Positions 1 to 9,017 are shown, counted from the stretch's first letter. The stretch: DNA of 64,000 nt from Azonexus sp. (GCF_030824335.1 NZ_JAVBXX010000013.1:1-64000); one strand, 5' to 3'. The notes: generated from the sequence alone by a model not told the origin. Numbers and translations: made by a program.

Positions 1-465
1 TACCTGGCGCGGCATGAGAACAACAGCGGCCAGATCAAGGATGCGGCTGGCCGGCTCAAGCTCGCCCAGGACTGGACGCTGAAGGAAACCGGCTGGTCGG
101 GCGATGGCGGTAACGACCAGCTATTGGGCGGTGCCGGCAACGATGTGCTGGTCGCCGGGAGCGGGAACAACGTGCTGGATGGTGGGGCGGGGAGCGATCT
201 CGCGGTGTTCTTCGGTCACGTCGCTGACTGGCAGATTGCTGTTAATGAAGCACAGCAGATCGTCGTGTCGAACCGCTACAGCGGTGCACAGACTGTGATT
301 CGCGACATCGAGTTGCTGCAATTCGGTGATATGGTCTTCGGCCAGATCAAGCCGGATCATCCGCTCATCGTAACAGGTGTGCAGTACGCGATTACCGACT
401 TCTTCGCCCTGGCCAGCAACCTCCAGATAGCAGCAATCGGCGTAGCCGACTGGACGGTAACTTGA
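1..465 (+). CDS. C-terminal end of an RTX/hemolysin-type calcium-binding protein (5' end outside window)
   Basis: The open frame enters from the left edge and encodes about 154 residues. Residues 36-63 carry glycine- and aspartate-rich nonapeptide repeats (GDGGNDQLL, GGAGNDVLV, GSGNNVLDGG, GGAGSDLAVF), the beta-roll calcium-binding signature of RTX proteins that are usually exported by type I secretion. After the repeats come about 85 residues rich in beta-branched and aromatic residues, which may hold the C-terminal secretion signal. A terminator hairpin follows within 30 bases, so this is the end of the transcript. The enzymatic or adhesive part of the protein lies outside the window, so its role cannot be given. 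Confidence 0.75.
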   Translation, partial: YLARHENNSGQIKDAAGRLKLAQDWTLKETGWSGDGGNDQLLGGAGNDVLVAGSGNNVLDGGAGSDLAVFFGHVADWQIAVNEAQQIVVSNRYSGAQTVIRDIELLQFGDMVFGQIKPDHPLIVTGVQYAITDFFALASNLQIAAIGVADWTVT

Positions 466-491
466 CCCCTCGCTGAGTCAGCTGCAAACAC

Positions 492-524
492 GATGGCCCC
501 GGAAATTTACTGGGGCCATCTTTA
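492..524 (+). terminator. Rho-independent terminator after the RTX gene
   Basis: A perfect 9-bp stem GATGGCCCC / GGGGCCATC (492-500 and 512-520) with an 11-base loop is followed by TTTATT. Confidence 0.75.
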
Positions 525-711
525 TTGTGGTGCGCTTCGTTGTGCCTACGACAGCGCCGTTGCAGTCAGCGATTCGACACCTGTCAATCCACCGGCTGAT
601 TTAGCTTCTGAAACCGAGGGAGATTGCAAAGTCGCCACGCGTTGCTGAGCGGCAGCTAATCGGCGACTGGCTGTCCGATTCAGGTCAGAGATCCTAAGTC
701 GGCTTTGGCTG

Positions 712-1530
712 GAGGCTGTGTGAAAACATCCGGACGGTGTGTAGTCCAAACGGGGTTGATGCGCTAGACCATCCATGACAAATGGTTTTCTGAGGCTAGC
801 ATGAAGCGCCTCATTGAGGGTGACAATCGGCAGCAGATTACGCTCCTACCGGAATCACTTGATGAGTATATCGATGCAGAGAATCCGGCCCGTATTATTG
901 ATCTGTTTGTCGACGGTAATCACCCCGTTTGTTTCGAAGCCCATGACTTCCTTGGCCAAAGCAAATGGCCGATTCGATAAGGAGGATTTCGTCTTCGAGC
1001 CAGAGACTGGTGAGTATCAGTGTCCGGCCGGCAGCCGACTGATCTGGCGTTTCTCAACCGTTGAACGTGGCGCACTGATCCATAAATACTGGAGCTCCGA
1101 TTGCCCACGCTGCGCGATGAAGGAGAAATGTACGCCGAGCCCCTATCGGCGCGTTGCTCGCGGGGAATATGAATCTAGCCTGGAAGCGATGCAGAAACGC
1201 CTCGATAAGAAACCCGAAGCCATGCGGACGCGACGACAGACTGTTGAGCATCCATTCGGCACGCTGAAGGATTGGATGGGTGCCACCCATTTCCTGACCC
1301 GGACCCTGGATCGGGTCAGTACCGAAATGAGCCTGCATGTCCTTGCCTACAATCTGAAACGAGTCATGAAGATCATCGGCGTTGCAGATCTAAAGGCAGC
1401 CATGCAGGCCTAACCAGGCCTTTTTGCCCTTCCTATTCAGAATGCCAACCGGCAAACCCGAAATTGGCGGGCAAAATTCCTGCCTCCGATCTGTAGCACC
1501 CAAAGTTTCCGAGCGTTTCCACACAGCCTC
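712..1530 (+). mobile_element. Internally deleted IS1182-family insertion sequence
   Basis: Imperfect terminal inverted repeats flank a wrecked transposase gene. The left end begins GAGGCTGTGTGAAAAC at 712, and the right end read inward from 1530 is GAGGCTGTGTGGAAAC, so 15 of 16 bases match. The element is about 820 bp, roughly half of a full-length family member. No clear target duplication could be read at the borders. Confidence 0.7.
801..1413 (+). pseudogene. IS1182-family transposase, middle deleted and frameshifted
   Basis: The ATG at 801 opens a frame whose first ~38 residues (MKRLIEGDNRQQITLLPES, then DEYIDAENPARIIDLFVD) are a typical N-terminus of this transposase family. At about 915-918 the coding sense jumps to another frame, where VITPFVSKPMTSLAKANGRF and the following residues to 1413 match the family C-terminus, including a CPRC-type zinc-like cluster and the QTVEHPFGTLK motif. 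Roughly 250-300 residues holding most of the DDE catalytic domain are missing at the join. The product must be inactive. The family assignment comes from motif recognition. Confidence 0.75.
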
Positions 1531-1654
1531 GCCGAAAAGCAGCAACCAACTAGAACGCGACTCACCCAATCACGATACCAGCCATCAAGTTGGTTAATCA
1601 CAACGAGTTCGTTGTCGCCAATCGCTCAGTTTCAGCGCGGACTCAGAACAACCC

Positions 1655-3316
1655 TCAGTGAATATCGCACCTGGCGTTATCGCCATCCGTGCAAAGCAGG
1701 CATTCCTGTGCCCAGCAAAACTGACCACGACCGGCGTCTTTCGCTTGGTACATTGCCTGATCGGCGGCGATCAGCAATTTATCGGTGGAACACTCACCGT
1801 TGCCGATGGCGATACCGATTGAGGTACCCAAACGGCAATCCTGGCCCCGGATCACGAAAGGTTGGCGGAAGACTGCCAGACATTTGTTGGCAACAAACTC
1901 CGCCGATTCCCGCGCCCGATCGCCCAAATCAGACAGCAAAACGACGAATTCATCGCCGCCGACCCGAGCCAGCGTGTCCTCCCGACGAATGGCTGCGCTC
2001 AAGCGATCCGCCACTTCACGCAAGGCAATATCGCCCGCTTCATGGCCGAGGCTGTCGTTGATCGGCTTGAATCCATCCAGATCAAGGAACAATACCGCGA
2101 CCTTGCCATGCTTGCGCTGCGCGCGGACCAGTGCTTGTTTCATCCGGTCGGCCAGTAGCTGTCGATTGGGCAAAGCGGTGAGCATGTCATGATGGGCAAG
2201 GTGGTCCAGTTCGGCACGACTTTCCAGCAACTTTGAGAGAACCCGGTTGAATGCTGCCGTCAAATGCCCCACTTCATCGTTACGCACTACCGGCAGCGGC
2301 TCCAATGGCATTTCGCCTTGCGTCATGCGATCGGCGTGCCGGGCAGCATTCATCAAGGGGCGCATGAGATGGCGCATCGTGAAGAACATGACGAAAAAGA
2401 AAATGGGCAGGATGACTGCCGTGTTTTTCAATACAAAACCATATAAACGGGCAACCGGTGCAAATGCCTCACTGGTTGGCAGACGAGCCACAACAAACCA
2501 GCCACTGCTCGGCACCGAGGCCGCGGCCGCCAGTTCTTCGACGCCACGCGCATTAATCGTTATGCCGGGCACCCGGCGGCCTTTCATTACTTCGTCATGC
2601 AACAGGTTCACCCCTTCCGGCGGCGTTTCCCTTAGGATCATGCTGGGATCGGAAGCCCCCACGAAGAGCCTGTCGCGTGGAGAAATCAGCAATAGCCCGC
2701 CGGTATTGCCAATTCGGGTGGCGTATAAAGCTTCCATGAAATTCGGGGATTGCAAGGCGGAAATGCCGACCAGAACCGCCTGTACCTTACCGGCACTGTC
2801 ACGCAAGGGCATGGCCATGGGCAGTACGGGAACCTTGGCATAGCGTCCAACAATCGCCCGGCCAATCGCAAACTCGCCGCGCATGGCTTGCTGAAAGTAA
2901 TCGCGGTCTGCATAAGAAGCACCAGAACGATCCGGCAATACCGGGAAATCGGCCAGCACAACGCCGCGTGGATCAAGCACGAACATACCCAGGGAGAATA
3001 GCGGATTGATGGCCTGTCGCTCTCCCAGCCATTCCTGCAATTCCAGTGGTTTGCCCAGCAAGCGCAGCGGCAGACGCTCAACAACATGCTGCAAAAAGTC
3101 CCGCCGGGCCACAATATCGCGGTCCACATCCTGCGCGACATAATTTGCCATGGTACTCAATTGGGAAGCCGTCAGTTCGGTCAGATCTTCCCGCAGATAA
3201 TCCGTCAGGAAAAAAAGCCTTCCCAGCGCCCCAACGATGAGAAACATCACACCCAGCAAAATGATGCGTGTGGTCAGGCTGTTCAGGTTGGGGCGAAAAG
3301 TCATGGTCGGGGACAT
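1655..3316 (-). CDS. Membrane-bound diguanylate cyclase (dCache-HAMP-GGDEF)
   Basis: About 553 residues. An N-terminal transmembrane helix (residues 15-35) is followed by a large periplasmic Cache-type sensing domain (about 40-285), a second membrane helix (about 290-315), a HAMP linker and a GGDEF domain (about 375-535). The active-site motif is VGGDEF, preceded at the correct spacing by an RRED inhibitory site (RxxD), so the enzyme should make cyclic di-GMP and be product-inhibited. The ATG at 3316 was chosen; a TTG nine bases upstream and an ATG at 3304 are alternatives, and no site has a convincing ribosome-binding sequence. It stands alone between an IS remnant and the octaheme cytochrome genes. 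The signal it senses is unknown. Confidence 0.88.
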   Translation of the reverse strand: MSPTMTFRPNLNSLTTRIILLGVMFLIVGALGRLFFLTDYLREDLTELTASQLSTMANYVAQDVDRDIVARRDFLQHVVERLPLRLLGKPLELQEWLGERQAINPLFSLGMFVLDPRGVVLADFPVLPDRSGASYADRDYFQQAMRGEFAIGRAIVGRYAKVPVLPMAMPLRDSAGKVQAVLVGISALQSPNFMEALYATRIGNTGGLLLISPRDRLFVGASDPSMILRETPPEGVNLLHDEVMKGRRVPGITINARGVEELAAAASVPSSGWFVVARLPTSEAFAPVARLYGFVLKNTAVILPIFFFVMFFTMRHLMRPLMNAARHADRMTQGEMPLEPLPVVRNDEVGHLTAAFNRVLSKLLESRAELDHLAHHDMLTALPNRQLLADRMKQALVRAQRKHGKVAVLFLDLDGFKPINDSLGHEAGDIALREVADRLSAAIRREDTLARVGGDEFVVLLSDLGDRARESAEFVANKCLAVFRQPFVIRGQDCRLGTSIGIAIGNGECSTDKLLIAADQAMYQAKDAGRGQFCWAQECLLCTDGDNARCDIH

Positions 3317-3325
3317 TTTATGCAA

Positions 3326-3933
3326 AAAAACCGGGGATACATGAAATGCTTCGGATATTTCCGCCCAGCTTTTTCAGGATAAAAGAAAACGGAGACCTGA
3401 ATCGCCGTTTTCTCCAGACAAATCCTCGGCCAAATTCCCGATTACTGAGGCAGGAAAAAAATAGTCCGTCGGATGCGTACTCGCCATCGAGGATTCACGC
3501 AACGGCCTGCAGGCTGAACTCCGTGCCGGCCTGCGATTTTTGGTAAGTCATAACGCTATACCCGCGATGAGGATTTCAGCGGTGCTTGGTGGCTGGTCGA
3601 CGCACTCGAGGGCTTACGCGCCGACGAACTCTAAGACCGATTTGGTCGATGGCCTGTTTTCGGATGCTTTTACGGTTGGCCGCAGATCCACATCTCCCTA
3701 ACCCAGCACCGCGAGATCGCCAGGTTTTACCTTCTTGCTGAATGATTTCAGGATACCGGATTCTCGATGGTTTTCCGTGTTCACCGCAGTTGTCTGTCGG
3801 GCTGAGTGGTGTGCCAATACTGCCAGCGTGTAGTGATATTGGCAGCGGCGACGCTGCCATATGTAGTTTAATTATTGCCAAATCGTTGCAGGTAGCGGAA
3901 TTAGGCAATTTTCTCTGGGTGGCATGGTAATTG
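3326..3933. other. Long intergenic region with no recognised gene
   Basis: About 600 bases lie between the diguanylate cyclase and the octaheme cytochrome gene. A 110-codon minus-strand frame (3576-3908) is Arg/Ser-rich, has no recognisable domain and no ribosome-binding site, and is probably not a gene. The stretch may hold debris of an older insertion together with the promoters of both flanking genes. Confidence 0.4.
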
Positions 3934-3949
3934 ATTAGAGGTCTCTAAT
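3934..3949. promoter_or_regulatory. Inverted repeat directly upstream of the octaheme cytochrome gene
   Basis: ATTAGAG-GT-CTCTAAT has perfect 7-bp arms and lies 4 bases before the AAGGAGG ribosome-binding site. Its position suits a repressor operator or a small leader hairpin that affects translation. It does not match a canonical FNR box, and no regulator is identified. Confidence 0.45.
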
Positions 3950-3964
3950 ATGCAAGGAGGCCTT

Positions 3965-5608
3965 ATGTACAAAAAAATGTGGCGAATGTTCACCGGGGGG
4001 TGCATGGTTGTCGCGGTCAGTCTGGCCGCGCAGGCGTCACCACCGCCCGTATCAGGGGTTGTGGCACCTGCCGTACCGCCGTCGGCCAAGGAAAAGTCGA
4101 CCGCCGACCACAGTCAGCTTGAAGCCCTCAAGGGTCCGTTCACCTCCGGCCCGGAGGTGACCAAGGCCTGCCTCACCTGCCATAACAAGGCCGGCCATCA
4201 GGTGATGAAGAGCATCCACTGGACTTGGGAAGCAACCAACACCAAGACCGGTAAGAAACTGGGCAAGCAGCACGCCGCCAACAATTTCTGCGGCTCAATT
4301 ACATCCAACGAAGCGCGCTGTACCAGTTGCCACGCCGGCTACGGCTGGAAGGACAAGAACTTCGACTTTGCCGATCAGAGCAATGTCGACTGCCTGGCCT
4401 GCCATGACACCACCGGCACCTACCGCAAGTTCGGCACCGATGCAGGTCACCCGCTCTATATCGACCGCGAGTTCGAGCCGATGGAAGGCCCGCCGGGCAA
4501 GAAGCAGTTCAAGGCGCCGGACCTGACCAAAATCGCGCAGCACGTTGGCAGTCCTGGCCGCAAGAATTGCGGTAACTGCCATTTCAACGGTGGTGGCGGC
4601 GATGCGGTCAAACACGGCGACCTCGATTCCTCGCTGCTCAAGCCCAAGCGCGAACTCGATGTGCACATGGCTTCGGACGGCGCCAACATGGCCTGCTCTG
4701 ACTGCCACACCTTCAACGCGCACCAGCCTTCCGGCAGCCGCTATGCGCCGACGGCCAAGGACAGCCATGGCATGGACCTGCCCAAGGACGACCACAACCG
4801 GGCGACGTGCGAATCCTGTCATGGTGCCAAGCCGCACAAGGAAGCGAAGATCAACAACCACGCCAACAAGGTGGCCTGCCAGACCTGCCATATTCCCGAG
4901 TACGCCCGCGGCGGTGTCGCCACAAAGATGCTCTGGGACTGGTCAACCGCCGGAAAGAAGGATGCCGACGGCAAGCCGCTGTTCATCAAGGATGACCACG
5001 GCCACCTGACCTATTCCGCAGCCAAGGGTGATTTCAAGCTCGGCGAAAACGTCCGCCCCGAATACAAGTGGTACAACGGCGTCGTTCAACAGATGGCGAT
5101 CACCGACAAGTTCGACGACACCAAGGTGCTCGAAATGAACCGCATCGAAGGCTCGGCCAGCGACCCGAACGCCCGCATCTGGCCGTTCAAGGTGATGCAT
5201 GGCAAGCAGCCCTACGACAAGGTCAACAAGACGCTGGTGGTAAACCACGTGTGGGGCGACGACGATACCGCTTTCTGGAAGCACTACGACTACGCCAAGT
5301 CGATCAAGTCCGGCATGGAAACCGCAGGGCTGCCCTACAGCGGTGAGTTCGGCTTCATCGAAACACGGATGAACTGGTTCATCACCCACATGGTCGCGCC
5401 CAAAGAAAAGGCCGTGCCCTGTCAGGAGTGCCACACCCGCGCGACCGATGGCCGGCTGGCGGCGATCACCGATATTTACCTGCCCGGCCGCGATACCAAG
5501 GACTGGGTCGATCTGCTCGGTGGTCTGATGATTGCCGGCGCCATCGGCGGCGGCCTGCTGCACGGCGGCATCCGCTTCGCCACCCGTCGCAAGGAGAAGG
5601 CAAAATGA
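3965..5608 (+). CDS. Octaheme c-type cytochrome, tetrathionate reductase (OTR) family
   Basis: 547 residues with a signal peptide (residues 1-24) and eight CXXCH heme sites near residues 69, 119, 143, 202, 244, 282, 305 and 486; the long gap before the last heme is typical of the OTR family. A hydrophobic segment and basic tail at the C-terminus (about 520-547) anchor it to the membrane with the hemes periplasmic. Known family members reduce tetrathionate, nitrite or hydroxylamine in vitro; the physiological substrate here is not determined. The start at 3965 is set by AAGGAGG at 3953-3959; an ATG at 3950 would contain that site. The stop overlaps the next gene (ATGA), a cytochrome b that probably connects it to the quinone pool. 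Confidence 0.88.
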   Translation: MYKKMWRMFTGGCMVVAVSLAAQASPPPVSGVVAPAVPPSAKEKSTADHSQLEALKGPFTSGPEVTKACLTCHNKAGHQVMKSIHWTWEATNTKTGKKLGKQHAANNFCGSITSNEARCTSCHAGYGWKDKNFDFADQSNVDCLACHDTTGTYRKFGTDAGHPLYIDREFEPMEGPPGKKQFKAPDLTKIAQHVGSPGRKNCGNCHFNGGGGDAVKHGDLDSSLLKPKRELDVHMASDGANMACSDCHTFNAHQPSGSRYAPTAKDSHGMDLPKDDHNRATCESCHGAKPHKEAKINNHANKVACQTCHIPEYARGGVATKMLWDWSTAGKKDADGKPLFIKDDHGHLTYSAAKGDFKLGENVRPEYKWYNGVVQQMAITDKFDDTKVLEMNRIEGSASDPNARIWPFKVMHGKQPYDKVNKTLVVNHVWGDDDTAFWKHYDYAKSIKSGMETAGLPYSGEFGFIETRMNWFITHMVAPKEKAVPCQECHTRATDGRLAAITDIYLPGRDTKDWVDLLGGLMIAGAIGGGLLHGGIRFATRRKEKAK

Positions 5609-6213
5609 GCGAACGCATCTATATCTACAAGCGTTACGAACGATTCTGGCATTGGTCGCAGGCGCTGTTGATCATCGTCATGATGATCACCGGCTTTGAA
5701 GTGCACGGCAGCTACACCTTGATCGGCTTCCAGAAAGCGGTGCAGTTGCATACCCTGGCGGCCTGGACGCTGCTGACGCTGTGGGCCTTCACCATCTTCT
5801 GGCAATTCACCACCGGCGAATGGCGGCAATACCTGCCATCGATCAAGAATGTCGGCGCGATGATCAAGTATTACACCATCGGCATATTCACCAACTCGCC
5901 GCATCCCTTCAAAAAGACCGTGGTGCAGAAGCACAACCCGCTGCAACGCTTGGCCTACCTCGCGCTACTCGCCTTCATCTCGCCGCTGATCTGGGGCACC
6001 GGCATTTTCTACCTGTTCTACGGTGACTGGGAGCAGCTCGGCATCGACCAGAACCTGTCGCTGGAATGGGTCGCTACCCTGCACGTGCTCGGCGCCTACA
6101 TGATCACTGCCTTCTTCTTCATCCACGTCTACCTCACCACCACCGGCCACACCATCTTCGCCCACATCAAGGCGATGATCACCGGCTGGGAGGAGGTCGA
6201 CGAACACCACTGA
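5605..6213 (+). CDS. Membrane cytochrome b subunit (cytochrome b561/b6 domain)
   Basis: 202 residues with four or five membrane helices and histidines placed for two b hemes (FWHWSQ near residue 14, LHTLAAW near 48, LHVLGAY near 158, FFFIHVYLTTTGH near 172). The family supplies or receives quinol electrons for periplasmic oxidoreductases such as hydrogenases and formate dehydrogenases. It overlaps the octaheme cytochrome gene by 4 bases and ends in a terminator, so the two form a bicistronic unit. The inferred role is electron transfer between the quinone pool and the octaheme protein. Confidence 0.88.
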   Translation: MSERIYIYKRYERFWHWSQALLIIVMMITGFEVHGSYTLIGFQKAVQLHTLAAWTLLTLWAFTIFWQFTTGEWRQYLPSIKNVGAMIKYYTIGIFTNSPHPFKKTVVQKHNPLQRLAYLALLAFISPLIWGTGIFYLFYGDWEQLGIDQNLSLEWVATLHVLGAYMITAFFFIHVYLTTTGHTIFAHIKAMITGWEEVDEHH

Positions 6214-6250
6214 TTTTCCGTTCTTAGTCACTTCCTTGCGTGACTTTTTT

Positions 6251-6277
6251 GGCGGGGCTCGTCCCCGCCATTTTTTT
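6251..6277 (+). terminator. Rho-independent terminator of the octaheme cytochrome operon
   Basis: GGCGGGG-CTCGT-CCCCGCC (6251-6269) is followed by A and seven Ts. Confidence 0.9.
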
Positions 6278-6354
6278 GTCTGGCATCGCACTGGTCGCAA
6301 TTTTTCCAGCCGGGGCTAGACTGAAGTAAACTCGAAAAACAAGGCGTTTGGATC

Positions 6355-7545
6355 ATGCGTCGATTTCTCCTCTTTATTGGGTTGATCTGCTTTGCCGCTA
6401 CGCTACGTGCCGAGGTGGTGCTGGAGGTGTATTGGTCCTTGAAGTGCCCGCATTGCCTGGAGGCCTTGCCGCAGATCGAGGCGATGGCGAAAGAGAACCC
6501 CTGGCTGCGGGTCGAAACGCGGGAGATCACCCGTTCGCCGGATAACCTGCAGCGCTTTGTGGCTCGCGCCGAGGCGCTGGGCGGCACGGCGCAGGCGGTG
6601 CCAACCCTGATTTATTGCGGGCAAATGGCGGTTGGCTGGGATGACAACGCCGCTGGCCGGGAAGCTTTGATCGGGCGCCTGCGGGCCTGCGAGTCGGGCG
6701 AACCGGCACCGGCCGGGGTGGCGACACCTTCACGTATCGCCTTGCCGTTGCTGGGCGAGCTCGATCCGGCGGCACTCTCGCTGCCGGTGCTCACCGTGCT
6801 GCTCGCCGGGCTGGATGCCTTCAATCCCTGCGCATTTTTCGTCCTGCTCTTCCTGCTCTCGCTGCTTGCCCATCAGCACCAACGCCGGCGGATGCTGCTT
6901 ATTGGTGGGGTTTTCGTCAGCGTTTCCGGACTCATGTATTTCGCGTTCATGGCGGCCTGGCTCAATCTTTTCCTCGTCGTCGGCAGCCTGCCGTGGATCA
7001 CCGCCGCAGCCGGCCTGCTGGCCCTGACGGTGGCGGGGATCAATATCAAGGACTTCTTCGCTTTCAAGCAGGGTGTGTCGCTGTCAATCAGCGAGCGCGG
7101 CAAGGCGGGCCTCTTCCAGCGGGTAAGGACGCTGATGCAGGCCGACAGTCTGCCGGCCATGCTGGCCTCGACCGTGCTGCTGGCGATTGCCGCCAACTTT
7201 TATGAATTGCTGTGCACGGCCGGTTTCCCGATGGTGTTCACCCGTGTGCTGACCCTGCGCGAAAATGATCCCGCCACGCATTACCTCTATCTGGCGCTGT
7301 ACAACCTGATCTACGTGCTGCCGCTGTTGCTGATCGTCATTGGCTTTGTCCGCACGCTTGGGGCGCGCAAGCTGAGCGAGCGCGAGGGGCGCCTGCTCAA
7401 GCTGCTCTCCGGGCTGATGATGCTCGGTCTCGGCATCCTGCTACTGCTGATGCCGGAACGCCTCGACAGCCCCTTGATCGCCGTGTTGCTGCCAGCTGCC
7501 GCGACCTTCATCACTTGGTTGGGGGCCCGGCTGACGCGCACTTAG
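6355..7545 (+). CDS. Thioredoxin-fold / DsbD-like membrane thiol-transfer protein
   Basis: 396 residues. A signal peptide (1-20) leads into a thioredoxin-like domain (about 21-125) with the redox motif CPHC near residues 31-34, then a DsbD/CcdA-like region of about eight membrane helices (about 145-390). This region has an FNPC cysteine in its first helix (near 162) and a partner cysteine in LLCTAGFP (near 287). Such a cysteine pair carries reducing power across the membrane. In DsbD the thioredoxin domain is C-terminal, so the order here is reversed. The likely job is to supply electrons to periplasmic thiols, perhaps for heme attachment to the neighbouring multiheme cytochrome; that link is inference. 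Confidence 0.8.
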   Translation: MRRFLLFIGLICFAATLRAEVVLEVYWSLKCPHCLEALPQIEAMAKENPWLRVETREITRSPDNLQRFVARAEALGGTAQAVPTLIYCGQMAVGWDDNAAGREALIGRLRACESGEPAPAGVATPSRIALPLLGELDPAALSLPVLTVLLAGLDAFNPCAFFVLLFLLSLLAHQHQRRRMLLIGGVFVSVSGLMYFAFMAAWLNLFLVVGSLPWITAAAGLLALTVAGINIKDFFAFKQGVSLSISERGKAGLFQRVRTLMQADSLPAMLASTVLLAIAANFYELLCTAGFPMVFTRVLTLRENDPATHYLYLALYNLIYVLPLLLIVIGFVRTLGARKLSEREGRLLKLLSGLMMLGLGILLLLMPERLDSPLIAVLLPAAATFITWLGARLTRT

Positions 7546-7559
7546 CGGTATAAGCCCGG

Positions 7560-8882
7560 TTACGCGTCGCTGCTGTTTTCGTGTCGGCCGAGGCGCCGGT
7601 AAAGCGTACGCTCCGACATGCCCAGATGGCGCGCCAGTTCCTTGCGGCTGCCGGGAAAGCCGGCGGCAATGTCGGCCAGCTCGCGGTCGCTGAGTTTGCC
7701 GGCGGACTTGCGGTTTTGGGCACTTATCGGCGTTGACCGCAGCAGGGGGGCCGCCGCGCCGGCCGGAAGATGGCGCAAGTCGATGTCGTCGCTGTCGCAG
7801 AGCAGGCAAGCGCGTTCCAGCAGGTTGCGCAACTCGCGGACATTGCCGGGGAAGCTGTAATCGCGCAGCCAGCGGATCGCTTCGTCACTCAGACGCAGCT
7901 TGCGGCCGTTGCTGACGCGCGGCAGCAAGGCTTCCGCCAGTACGGCGATGTCGTCGCGGCGTTCGCGCAGCGGCGGCAAAAAGACGGGGAAGACGTTGAG
8001 GCGATAAAACAGATCCTGACGGAAGCTGCCGGCCTCGACCATCTCGGCCAGCGGCCGGTGGGTGGCGGAAACGACCCGGATATCGGCCTGCTGAACCTCG
8101 GTCGATCCTACGCGGCGGAAGGTGCCGGTTTCAAGCAGACGCAGCAGCTTGACCTGGATCGACAGCGGAATGTCGCCAACTTCGTCGAGAAACAGCGTGC
8201 CGCCCGAGGCAGCCTCGATCAGCCCGATCTTGCGCGTGACGGCACCGGTAAAGGCGCCGCGCTCGTGGCCAAACAACTCGCTCTCGAACAGGGTTTCCGC
8301 CAGCCCGGAGCAGTCGACCGCGACAAAGGGTTTTTCGGCCCGCCGGCTCATCTGGTGGATGGCACTGGCCACCAATTCCTTGCCGGTGCCGGACTCCCCC
8401 TGCAGCAGCACGGCCGCATCGGAAGGCGCGACGCGCGCCACCATGTCCATCATCGCCATGAAGGTCGGTGAGCGACCGATCAGTCCCCGGGCGTGTTCGT
8501 CGGTGCGCGGCACCGGCAGCGGGTCGATCTTTTCGATGAAATAGGCAATCTCGCCGCTGGCATCGCGGATCGGTGACAGTTCGATGTTCTCGAAACGCTC
8601 GCCGTGCGGCGTGTGGTGCAGATGCACAACCCGCTCACGTTCGCCGGAACGCAGGCTGCGCTGTAGCGGGCAGGATTCGCCAGCCTGATCGCAGGGCAGC
8701 TTGTAGCGGTGCGACACCTCGTAACAGGTGCGGCCGACGATGCGCTGCTGGCCCTCCCACTTGTCGCGGTAGGCCTTGTTGGCGGCCAGAATCCGGTAGT
8801 CGCGGTCGCACAGGATATGCGGCTCGCTGAGCGATTCGAGAAAGGACACCAGTTCGACGGGGGCGTTGGCGGCTACTGTCAT
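7560..8882 (-). CDS. Sigma-54-dependent transcriptional activator with a cysteine-containing PAS domain
   Basis: 440 residues: a PAS sensor (about 10-120), an AAA+ domain (about 130-365) with Walker A GESGTGKE and the sigma-54-contacting loop GAFTGA, and a C-terminal Fis-type helix-turn-helix (about 400-438). The PAS domain has a cluster PCDQAGESCPL (about 66-76) plus further cysteines, a pattern suited to a metal or redox cofactor. The start at 8882 (MTVAANAP) was chosen because the frame above it runs into the regulatory palindrome. It is divergent from the cyd operon, which has a sigma-54-type promoter and an inverted repeat in the shared region, so it very probably activates that operon. 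Confidence 0.88.
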   Translation of the reverse strand: MTVAANAPVELVSFLESLSEPHILCDRDYRILAANKAYRDKWEGQQRIVGRTCYEVSHRYKLPCDQAGESCPLQRSLRSGERERVVHLHHTPHGERFENIELSPIRDASGEIAYFIEKIDPLPVPRTDEHARGLIGRSPTFMAMMDMVARVAPSDAAVLLQGESGTGKELVASAIHQMSRRAEKPFVAVDCSGLAETLFESELFGHERGAFTGAVTRKIGLIEAASGGTLFLDEVGDIPLSIQVKLLRLLETGTFRRVGSTEVQQADIRVVSATHRPLAEMVEAGSFRQDLFYRLNVFPVFLPPLRERRDDIAVLAEALLPRVSNGRKLRLSDEAIRWLRDYSFPGNVRELRNLLERACLLCDSDDIDLRHLPAGAAAPLLRSTPISAQNRKSAGKLSDRELADIAAGFPGSRKELARHLGMSERTLYRRLGRHENSSDA

Positions 8883-8943
8883 TTGTCTGCCATGGCATGA
8901 ATTTGGACTGTCAAATACTGCCACACTGCCATCGCTTCCGCCA

Positions 8944-8978
8944 TGAAAGCCCTGCGGCAATTTGCCACAGGGCTTTCA
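8944..8978. promoter_or_regulatory. Large inverted repeat: candidate enhancer (UAS) for the sigma-54 activator
   Basis: Arms of 17 bases, TGAAAGCCCTGCGGCAA and TTGCCACAGGGCTTTCA, separated by one T, match at 16 of 17 positions. It lies between the activator gene and the cyd operon, about 70 bases upstream of the predicted -12 element and also close to the activator's own start. This suits a dimeric Fis-type DNA-binding domain and could serve autoregulation too. Confidence 0.6.
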
Positions 8979-9017
8979 GTCAATTGTTTTTAAATGGAAA
9001 AATAAACATGGATCGGC

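Noticed and set aside
3576..3908. Minus-strand frame of 110 codons upstream of the octaheme cytochrome
   Set aside because: Arg/Ser-rich, no start signal and no family; treated as intergenic.
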